In this document: piece by piece, positions 37,442 to 50,800 of the stretch
Layout: each line of letters begins with the position of its first letter
How positions within the stretch are numbered: position 1 is the first letter of the stretch
Assembly (NCBI RefSeq): GCF_021134715.1
Contig: NC_060023.1
Coordinates: forward strand, 10,974,001-11,038,000
DNA from: Daphnia pulex
Taxonomy: Eukaryota; Arthropoda; Branchiopoda; Diplostraca; Daphniidae
DNA length: 64,000 bases
Reading direction: 5' to 3'
The notes under the pieces: generated by a model
The model's database searches: none
The model's input: only the letters and a program-made list of their open reading frames with translations
What the model was told of the DNA's origin: nothing
Program-made: the position numbers and the translations under genes

Positions 37442-40218
37442 CTAGTTTAGAACTTGTTTTTTCTCGAGTTGGGTTTTCAGATAATCAATGGCTAAAGTTC
37501 TATCGCGAAGGTTCCCGAATTTCTTATGCCATTCGTTTAAAAGTAAATCGTAGTATGACGTTTTCTCCATGAAACGAAAGTAACGCTCTGAATTATCAGC
37601 AGGGAAGACTCTCGTGAACCTATGTACAACAGACGAAACAATTTGTAAAATTAAAGTAGAAAACGCAAGAGCAATTTCGATTAGAAACTCACCCGTGACT
37701 TTGACTCAATTCATCTTCCGTTTCGATTAAATGTTGAATATCGCCTCGAGTTAAATTGTCCAGAATGGTGGATTCTTCGACGACATCATCGACTCGGTTC
37801 TCAATTTCGGCGCTTTGGCTTTGAACCGTCCACGAATTTCCATTGGGCACTGCCACAACGCGCTGAACGGCAGTCTCGTAAAATTCGTTCTTCTTTTTCT
37901 CTTCTTCGCTCAGCTCGTAGTTGTACGTCGAAGGATTGACGCAGTACTGCGATCCCTCGTCGCTTCCAGCAGACGCTTCGCACATTCGTTCCTTGAAGTG
38001 AGTCGAAATGTATTCGCCTAAATGATGTTTACTCAAACTGTTGACGTTGTTTGGGAACTGAAAACGGGCCATGTTGAGAACATCTTTGATTAAAGGACCC
38101 TGCAATCACAAAATGATTAAGTGAATTGAGACTGATAAAATATACGTCATCAAACAGTTTACCTTTACGGAAAGATCGAGCGACGAAGTTGAGTGCAACG
38201 ACGGCGAAATGTTGACTTCCAACAGCCAAGGCTTTAGGTCAGAGTCCAACAAAACATCGAAACCAAAGAGTTCGAAGCAGGAATAGCGATTCGAGACATT
38301 ATTTTTCAGCATGTCGTTGAGGGCTGGTGCGACACTCAGCAGAGTTTTAATCACAATATCTCTCAGAGAGGATTTGATGGCTTCGACATCGACACCCAGG
38401 CCGAGAAAGTAGGTCCACAAGCTTTGCAGAGTCCTGTAATTGACACACAAGCGATCAAATAACTGCAACATAGGAGCCCGACTGGTTTAAAACGTAATTG
38501 AGTAACAAACCATTTATGTCCTTGACACGAATTGGCATCTTCGTTGGCCACGTACCCCTCGCAGTGTTTGTTGACACTGTAGTTAGTTAAATGAACGTAC
38601 AAGTCATTGAGGGTATTCATTTCAGTCGAGTAAGCCACTAAAAGAAAAGGACAAAGTTGCGGTTTAGAATGAAAGCCAATAAAGATTAAAACTTACGCGA
38701 CGCAAAGCGGACCAGCCCATTTTCAAAGAGGTAGATTCTGAGTGGGTTGACGCTGGTGATGAAGACGTAAAGCCGAATATCAAATTTAGTGCCATTAATT
38801 AGATAAGGATTTTTCACATAGGATTGAACAACCTGTCGATAGAAAAATACATGAAAATAGTTGCCAACTTAAATGATAACAACAACAAGACGCACCAAAG
38901 GTTTCTTTCTTGGCAACTGACTCCATTCGTGAATGACTTGAATACCAGTACCTCTTGCAGATGCAGGCTGTAAATAAATAAATTGATAAAATAGATGCGC
39001 TCAATACACGACCAACTGAATAGATAAAATTTACCGGTTTAATTATCCAAGGTACATCGGTAGTACTTCGACTCCACTGCTTTCTTAGTAAACGCAAGTC
39101 GTGAGGTAAAACAAACGTTTGGGGAAGAAATCCAAATCTAAAAGAGACCGAGATTGATAAATTGAACACATCCTAATAAGACCGTGATGAGATACACACT
39201 CGTCATTTCCAAACTTGGCAACCATCTTTTGCATGTTTCGCCACAGACGGTCCTTTCTTCCGATTTGAAATGTACCAGGAAAATGATTGACCTAAGTGAA
39301 AACAAGAAAAATGTGAACTCTTCGTCTAGTAAAGTGAAACGGTAAAATATTTCTTACCTTTTGGTGTTCCAAAATAGCTGTAAACAGTGGGGACTTCATG
39401 TGTTTTCCCCAAGTACCGATCCAATCCTTGGGCTCCTTTATGACTCGAAACCCAGAATTGACAACAGTTTTTCTAACTACAATTGGAGTAATGGTACTAA
39501 GTTTCCATTTCAAACACCGACGTATAGTCCAGGGTAGCTCGACCACTAAATCGAAGATACCAAGTAAATTTTAACAAGTGAAAAATGGACAAAATTACAA
39601 GTACTAAAATTATAATACCTTTCTCATCATGCAGACAAAAATTTAGATAGGGAGGGACACCAGAGAAAGCAGAGAAGCGTAAGGCAGGTTGAAAAACTTC
39701 TGTTTTGTCACTGGAAATATTTAATGGAGTATCTTCATTGGCATCACATGCATCACACTCTTCTTCAGTAATGTAAGAACATGACTCTTCATCACCTGGG
39801 ATTTGAACAATTTCCGAGTCCAACTCTGAAAAATATTTAAAAAAATTGTAGAATAGTACACAATGATTTTGAAATCAATACTCATTGTACCTTCCCCAGA
39901 AAAGTTTGAGGCAAGCGAAGGCACAGAGCTGGATGCATCACAGTCATTTTCCGACTGAACAGTACTGTAACTCAATTTACCATTAATTTTGGCCTTTTTG
40001 CAGATTGAATTTGACAGTCTGTCTAGAGAGGAAGCTTTGCTTTTCCCATTTGTTGCGTGAAAAGGATGGATTTTCTTCAAGCCTTTTTTCACTAGTTTTT
40101 TCCTCACTACCACGGGTTTTGCTTTGTTGTTCTGTTGGTCTGACAAAATTGAACTGCTGTGCTGGCATTCATTGCCTGATTCAGTAACAACTTTTTCAAT
40201 CATTCTGGGTTTTGGCAT
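37442..40218 (-). CDS. TTLL4: Tubulin polyglutamylase, TTLL4-like (11 exons)
   Basis: Exons in transcript order: 40218-39891, 39825-39619, 39545-39358, 39291-39200, 39137-39035, 38967-38896, 38832-38697, 38637-38511, 38433-38163, 38099-37693 and 37619-37442. All have GT-AG and keep frame, giving 702 residues. The first about 170 residues are polar and variable. The TTL domain follows: GTFQIGRKDRLWRNM, FLPQTFVLPHD, VPWIIKP then ARGTGIQVI (ATP-grasp lysine and glycine loop), FDIRLYVFITS, HLTNYSVNK, RYSCFELFGFDVLLD and PWLLEVNISPSLHS (acidic/Asn metal-binding pair). The arrangement and C-terminal ETEDELSQ and RVFPADNSERY segments fit TTLL4, which adds glutamate side chains to tubulin and some other proteins. 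Introns are short, mostly 57-77 nt. The start ATG is the first in frame and begins MPKPRMIEK. Confidence 0.92.
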
Positions 40219-40886
40219 GTGTTACTGATAAGGCAAGGTCCTTCAGAAGGGGTGGCCTTGGGTAGTTATTGGTAATCAAATTTGGCTACCTGTGGAATGA
40301 ACAAAACTCAATTAGCATATGATGTAATAATTATAAAAAATTTTCTGCTTTCATACAGAGCAATCATGTCTCCACCCACACACTGACTATTCAGACCACA
40401 AGCATTGTTAAAAACCAACAAAACGTTTTAGCGCGGGAAATTTTCTGACGTTCAACTAATTCTTCAGCGTGTTATACCGACTAAGTACACTAAGTTTATA
40501 AACAAAAGTAAAAAATTATAGACACAATAAACCTGACTTGAGCAGCAACGGCAAGTAGTTTTCCCAAATTTCCAAGATATTATAACTAATTTGAAAGTGT
40601 GCTCACATTCGATCGTCACTTCACTCGTTGGAACTGGAACGTAGTCTGCTAGCGTGGTTTTGAAAAGGAAAGAGAAGGTAAGAGTCATCTTGCGGTTGAA
40701 TTTATAAAGTCTCTTTAAAAACATTCATGCTTCTTATCAAAACAAATGAAGAACGCTTAGCCATACGCATTCGCATGACGGGCATCACTTCCACTTGTGT
40801 GAAGGCAAAGTTTTGATTTCTAGCAAGAAAAAATTCCTTTACTTATTCAATTGTGCTAAAGCAAATTCAAACAATCAAGACTCACC
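40219..40886. promoter_or_regulatory. Divergent promoter region of TTLL4 and CDC5L
   Basis: The start codons of the two divergent genes are 668 nt apart, so their promoters must lie here. On the minus strand a possible TTLL4 5' UTR intron runs from donor CAGTCAG|gttta-like sequence ending at 40533 to acceptor ccacag at 40290. The upstream exon would contain a short open frame (40464-40724) of unknown meaning. No TATA box stands out next to either start. The mixed composition and head-to-head layout are typical of housekeeping gene pairs; this is inference. Confidence 0.5.
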
Positions 40887-43962
<3,076 letters not shown>

Positions 43963-44463
43963 CTCGTTTAATTTCTACTCTTTTTCGATTCTATCGCACT
44001 GTCCGATTGTAATATCTGTCTCATCTTGATATAATATGGACTTAATCCATTTAATAGTTGTTTTTATTTACTTATTTATATGGTCTTTCGTAATGAGAAT
44101 CGTTTTTTTTTTCATCGTTCCGGTTGAATTTAACGCAATTCCTTAAAGACTGTTCGACTGGAAGAATATTGTGGTTGACGGTCAATGGTGGATTTTTTTT
44201 TTAATTCTTTGCAATTCAAATTCAAGTCAGCATTTAAATTGGGCATGGAGACCCAAAGAATTTTTTAAATTTTTAGTAGACCGCTGAGCGTTGGCCAGGA
44301 TAGCCACCTTGCGTCAAGTTGCGTAGTTGCGTGCTGCGTGCGTCAACTGGACATATTATGTGAAACTGGCAACACGGTAAATACTAAATCGTAAATACTC
44401 GTCCCTAGTCTCTTTTGGCGGTATTGTTGATTTCGGACACATGAGGGACTTCAGAGAATAACC
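43963..44463. other. CDC5L 3' UTR and promoter of the FIRRM-like gene
   Basis: This 501-nt gap between co-directional genes presumably holds the CDC5L 3' end and the start of the next transcript. I see AATATA-like but no canonical AATAAA in the first 100 nt. There is a poly-T tract near 44104 and a TCTCTTTTGG pyrimidine stretch about 55 nt before the next ATG. No other gene is visible. Confidence 0.5.
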
Positions 44464-47433
44464 ATGGCCGATCCTTGGAATCTCACGCTCGATCAAAGTG
44501 TTTTCGACGATTGGAACGGTGAATCAAAAATAATAATAAGAGGAAACGACGTTACGGATACCTACAACCTTGTTCAAAAACTTGACCACGATAGTGTAGT
44601 CCACACTGATACCGCCCAGCTAGAAAATCAATTATCAATATCCTTTTCAACCAAATAGCTTTATGCTTTTATTTGTGTCTAAATTTTTACTACCATTAAT
44701 CCTTAACCCACATTAACACATTTGCTTTAAAGGTGATGTTACTGAAGAAGATCTATCACCAGTTTTACAGATGATATCTGTTGTGTCACAAAAACTGGTG
44801 TTTCTCTCTACACCAGTGTGCCAACTTACAATCCAAACCTGCAAACATGTTCTACTTCAAGTATTGGCATTGAATAGTTCTCACGATCTGAAGCAGTATT
44901 TTGAGTATCTAGGATACTGTGTACATCATGTTAAAAGCTCTAAAGATTCAGTGAGTGTGATAACCATATTTGAAATCATAAAACAAACATATTCATCATG
45001 CTCAAACAGGTAAGCTTCATTTTACTGCTAATTATATTTGGTTTTTCTGTTCATGGCCTATGACTTTTAGGACTACAACCGTCTCTGATGAACTATTTAA
45101 ACATTCTTCAGCAATGTTGATGACTGCCCTACCTATTATTGAACAGCAAACTTTTGATGATAATTCATCAGTTATCAAATTGCTCATTCCATTGATAGCC
45201 ATAGGCAAATTTTCTTGCAAGTTGGATGCAAAATCCATGGCATTAATTTGGAAACTAGTGCTTAAAACTATGCAACAGCACCCAGAAATATGCACACAAC
45301 TGGAATTGGAAGCTGTTGTAGTTTTCCTAATTCAAGAAGTGCTTTATCTCTTTGACATGCTTTATCAAAACCCCAACAATATTTCTAAAGTAGCAAAAGT
45401 TGCAGGCTTTTTGATTAAAGTCATAATTGGGCTCATTGAAAAAGACGCAGCCATGCTTGAAAATGAAAATGCAAACGAAGCTACGCTTAATCTAGTGTTC
45501 CAGCTTCAGAAGTATTACTTTTAAAAATTTATAGATGTATGTTTTGACTCACGCATGATTTTCTTATTATTCCAAAATACTAGGTTTACTCCCGATTCAG
45601 TTAAATATGAACTTTCCTTGAGTGACGATCTTGTTCGTCTCTTGGAACTCCATGTGTCCATTACTATTCACCCAATACTGGAGAATTTAACGAAAACTCG
45701 AAAACTTATGTCTAGCTTACTTAAAGCGTCATCAAATTGCCCGCCTGAAAACCGTTTGAATCTGATCCGGCTTTTAGGTTTGCTACTCACGCCCAGCTAT
45801 CAGTCAACTATGGGAGAAGACAACAGTTTAACCTCAACTGATATATTGGCGATGTTTCTTTCGGCTGTTGACAAAGGTAAAAAGAAAATAAGCATAGCGA
45901 ATCAAGGCCTTCATAATTAATTTCTTGCTAAATTAGGCCACGTCGAATTTAATAGAACTATCCTTCTTCATGGTATTGTTCACAGTGGCAAAGGAATTCA
46001 TACAGTGCCCATTTACGAACTTTTGGTAGTCTCTTCGATAAACAAAATCTTCTGATTTATTTTTATTCGAAATTTGTACTAGGTCACTCAAGCTATAGCT
46101 GCAATGGCCATTGTACCACCAAATTATGTTGCGCAAGCTGTTGCAATTCTTCTTCAATCAGTTATCCAACATGGATTCTGGGCTCATCTAATATCCTGTG
46201 ATATTCTCAGCTTTATGGCAAGGTACCACATTTTGAAATCCTGTATAAAAGAATAATCGCATCACAATTAAGTTTGTATTATTTTGTTTTTCTAGATATG
46301 GCTCACCACAGTTTTGTGTGGAACTTGTTCAAAACTTGTTCCTTTTGTGTCCGTCCTCACCAACGCCTTTTTCTCGGCCGATATATCTCGCCAATCGTTT
46401 GATTCCGTTGCTTTCGGCTTCTGGGCGTGCAATCATATTGAAATCCCATCCCATAGAAAAATACCCAGATTTGTGGGCCACCATTAACTGGACTTGTTTC
46501 TCCCCAGAACAAAAGACTGATTTCCAACGATGCTTACTACCCTCGGTAAATGGTTCCCAATTTCTCAAAGCTCATACTGTTCTCCGACTTCGTTCGATTT
46601 GCATTTCTGGGAACTGCACCATCATTCAAGAACGCAAAGATTTTTTACCCAATTTAATTAAGTTAGGAACGATTCTACTAAATGGGCTCAACAGCAAATC
46701 GGCTAAAGAATATCACCGACATACTGAACATCTTTTGGTATGTGTCTTGCGTGTTCTTCTTTATACAGCTCAGCCCAGTCAAAAAGAGTCACATCTTAAT
46801 CTTATGCAAATCTTAAAATTGGCTTTGGATAGCAAATTTCTCACACCGGTTCAACTAGATGCTACTGATTTTTTAAGTAAAATTGGCACACCAGGCGTAG
46901 CAGCATCACCACAGCAGATAGCTTTGTTACGCGTAATGGCCAATTTGTTTTGTGAAACCACCGCTAGCCGATCCTTTCTAGTACAACTTTGCGCACTTCG
47001 TGCCTTTGAACTCTTTTTTAAGACCACCCCTCATTCTCAGCTAGCATCATCTTGCATTCGAGAAGGACAAGATTTTGTTGTTAAACAATTCATTAACCGT
47101 AAAACCACCAAACCTCTCATCGGCGAAGCCAGTCTTCTTTATAGCTCGCAATTGAAGTGTCTCACAAATCCTCCACGTCACGTAAATTCATTTCCCAAAC
47201 TGCCAATCGAAGCTTATGCACTACTTGCTGCCGACTCTTTGGATCACGGGGCTGAACCATACTCGAATGGTTCCATTGCCAAACGGCCTCGGCTAGATAA
47301 CACTGATCAATTGCCGTTTATGTTGAACAGCTTGGCTAAAATTGTTGCCGATATAGGACAACTAGGACCCCTCCCAATGTGGTCTAAAGAAGAGATTAAA
47401 GAACGCATCAACACGCTGAATTCTTACATGTAA
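44464..47433 (+). CDS. FIRRM: FIRRM (C1orf112)-like protein, probable FIGNL1-partner in recombination control (7 exons)
   Basis: Exons: 44464-44518, 44733-45009, 45071-45511, 45584-45876, 45937-46025, 46083-46222 and 46296-47433, phase-consistent, giving 810 residues. The first exon ends AACG|gtgaat; reading through instead reaches a TAG at 44656. The protein is almost wholly alpha-helical, Leu/Ile-rich and without catalytic motifs, resembling HEAT-like repeat proteins. The segment ILSFMARYGSPQFCVELV parallels the FLARYGT-type block of vertebrate C1orf112 as I remember it, and length and layout agree (about 850 residues in human). FIRRM binds FIGNL1 and limits RAD51 on chromatin. The name rests on weak, remembered similarity; the gene model itself is strong. 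A possible ATTAAA signal lies at 47480-47485. Confidence 0.66.
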
Positions 47434-47833
47434 ACCTCTAAGTAATTGAAGTTCAGGTTTGAAAGAAAAATTGTTAATAATTAAAGAATATTCTATAAAA
47501 AAAAAGTCGATGTGTGAAATCGAAAATGGAGAACTGTTTTCTTGTGATTGTAAATACATGACTTACTACACTTTCATTGCATTGTGAATTTTCATAAATA
47601 TTATAATTTCATAAATATGCGACAAAATGTTCCCTCTCGTTCCGTTAAATCAGGTTAAATCTTATTTTTTTAAATGTGAAAATTAATTAACACCTAATTT
47701 ACACAATGTGACAACAGTGTTTAAACTGAAACAAGCAGACCAAAGTGGCGGCGTTTCTTGATTCTTGAGTCTTGACAAAGATTGTTTTACGAATATGTAA
47801 ACTTTGTACAAAAGTTCGATATCCTTCAATAAA
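47434..47833. other. FIRRM-like 3' UTR and promoter of the NPAT-like gene
   Basis: This 400-nt gap is AT-rich. An ATTAAA at 47480-47485, 47 nt after the stop, is a plausible poly(A) signal. An in-frame ATG exists at 47804, but 47834 (AAAATGTC, followed by a LisH-like start) was chosen because family members begin close to the domain. Confidence 0.5.
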
Positions 47834-50800
47834 ATGTCTTTTCAAAGTGACATTTCGAAACTGATTTTTCATCACCTCGTAAAGGAAGGTTACGAAAGTT
47901 CTGCTACTAGCTTAATTCGGGATTGCCCACACTTAATAGAACTGAAACGTGTGCAACCACCATACAAGCTTCCAAGGCTCATGGGACCTTCGTTGGTGAA
48001 TTTAATTGAAAATTATTTTGAAACCAAAGAAAATATTGTTGAGCAATTGGAGCTCCTAGAATCAGTTGTGTTTAGAGAACAGGATGATCTTCTGAACCTT
48101 ACCAAAACTTTAGTTGAAAATCTTAAATTCCAAACTCCATCATCATCCCAAGTTCAAAAAGAAACCTCTGATGCAAGTGTTAATACAGATTTTGTAAGCA
48201 AAGATGGTCTCCAAACTTGTGATGCAAGTATCAACACAGAATCAGCTAGCATTAGACCAGAAACATGTGATGTCAGTGTCAACACAGAATCGTTAAGTAC
48301 TCCAAAAACTAGTGATTCAAGTTGTAATACAGAGTGTGTTGGTAATAAACCAGAAACATGTGATGCTAGTGTGAATACAGAAGTTGTCTTCAATCAAGAA
48401 AAGAATTATTCAAATCATCTTGCAGTTGATAATTCCCAAGTTCTTAAAGAAACCCAGAATACCACCGAAATACATGATGCTATTGATAGTCCAGAAGATG
48501 TTTCAAACCAGGTTATCGCTGAAAAAACACCAGCAACTTTGTCAACCGCTGAAGTTTCTAACCATGGCTGTGAAGGAAGTGTCAATACAGCATGGGTTCT
48601 CAACAATGTTCTTCAAGAAAATTCACTGCATTGTTCTGAACAAGTGGAAGTGTCTGCTGAGACCATTGATTTTTCCTTGGTCTATGATCGCTTGCTGGCA
48701 GACAAAGAGTTTCAAGAAAAGATAGCTGAAAACATCAACAAAAAGAAAGCTGAAGTTATTTTACCTAGCAAAGGCAGTTCTAAAAGAGGAAGCTTGGCGT
48801 CATCACAAGATCTGGATACTGTTATAAAAGCTATTGTTGCAGAAACACAAGCAGATCCTGCTTTTGATAATTTCCTGAATGACTGTATAGGTAAAGCAAA
48901 TTCAAACCTAATCAACCACTGTTTATAAATTTTTATAACTTTTTATTTTTAGGTATTGATAGTGAAGATCAAACTTCAGTAGGCACCCCTGATAGTACAG
49001 CTCAAGATGGAGAGTGTATTGTATCACATTATGATGGAAGAAACCAAGATAATTGTTTAGTTCCTGATAATTTAGGAGCAGCTATGATAGTGGAGTCTTC
49101 AACCATGGCACCTTCTATTTTCACTGTCCAAAACCCTGATTTAATAGAAAATTCATCTGTGATCAATGGGTTGAACAGTGTTGCGATTTTGACATCTTCT
49201 GGGCAAATTACGTTGGTTCCAACAATTATTTCGGCAATACCTGCAGATGCTGAGCCTTCTGTAAGAGAGAAAAGAAAAAAGAAGATTCCGATTGTAAGAA
49301 GACCCGTAGCCATTGCCCCAAAACCTATCTTCACCATCACTATTCCCGGTCTGGACAGTAACTATCAATTTCCAAATGCTGCTGGTGTATCCGAAATTAT
49401 CGAACAGAGGGTGGAAGACCAACAACAGCCTGCTGATTGCAATATTGAAAATATAAACGTCGCGTCTAGCCCAGGTCCATCAACAACAAAACCTATGAAA
49501 GTGAAATCTCGCCCTTTAGCAAAAAGTAGGCGGAAAAAAGTTTTAAAAACTACCAAGCCAGCGGAAGAACTCATTACGCCTAGTTTAGCTGCTCTTCTCA
49601 AAATCGCTCAAGAGTTCGGGTCTTCAGCTTCTAAAAATATTCCAGATCAAGAAGCCGTAGGAGAGAAAGAGCCTTTGAAATCCCCTGATGTGGTTTTTGA
49701 TTCGCCTCTCCGGAATTCGACCGATTTCGTCACCACTCCTACTAGTACTCGACGACTAAGTCATGTTCGCCAGCTTAATTTTGGAGAATCACCTGAATTA
49801 TCTAACAAACCAGCTTCCCCGGCAGTTCGTCCGGAACGTTCTGAAATTCCGTGGGATCTTGCATTGAGAAATGCGGTTGCCGCTCCGCCTCCACCGGACA
49901 GTGAAATTTTTGCTACTCCAAAAGGAAAAGCTAAACGTAGGAGAAGAAGTTCTCCAGCAGCTGTAATTGAAACAGAGTCCGTGGAAAAAATTTTTCCTTG
50001 CGACCCAGTGGCTAGCACATCAACATCCATTCCTCAACAAACTTCATTTTCCGACTCTTCAACAACCACAGAGAAAAATGCTACCGCTGATGTTGTTTCA
50101 GAAGAAACGCCTCGACTGTGCAACAGTTCCGACCCCCAACATGCTGATCTCGTCGCTGCTTCCATCTTACATGAGATGGCTAACGCTCCAGTGATAGAAG
50201 CCGAGTCTTTGAAACAGATAGCTCTGGAAAATACAATAAATGAACGTATTGCTTCAGAGTCTAATCTGCCTCATTTTGGAATGGATATCATCAATCGTGA
50301 AGAGCAAGTGATTCAGCAACCGTTACCAGTCCTCGCTACTCCACGAAAAGAAATAACGGAAAATGAAGCAGGTCTCAATTCCTTAAATAGTGTTGCCCAC
50401 GCCATGCTCTGTGATGGTCAGAGCAATAGCACCAGCTTTGGGGCATGGGATGGCGAGATTCCACGAACACCCCAAATTCGGCTGGATCTTACTAGCTCAA
50501 GCAGCCCATTCCAAGTATCATTGACGAAAGGTTTCCGCTTCTTACCAACAGCGGAATCCCCTAGTCTTCCTGTACCTGCCACTCCGTGCATCTTCGAAGT
50601 TAATTCTTCTAACAATTCTATTGAGACACCGTATACTGGATTTTATCAGTTTCCCTCTGTGTTGAGCACCCCTAGGTTTGTTTCTATTGTTTCGACATTT
50701 CTATTTTGTTTGTTGTTTAACTTACTAACTAATTGATCTGGTAGGTTGGAAGCACTCCGTCAAGAGATTATGGAGAGTCCTGGTAAAACATTGAGCACCA

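Noticed and set aside
44464..44658. Read-through of FIRRM-like exon 1 as a separate 64-codon gene
   Set aside because: A donor at 44518 gives a phase-correct junction to 44733; the read-through is intron.
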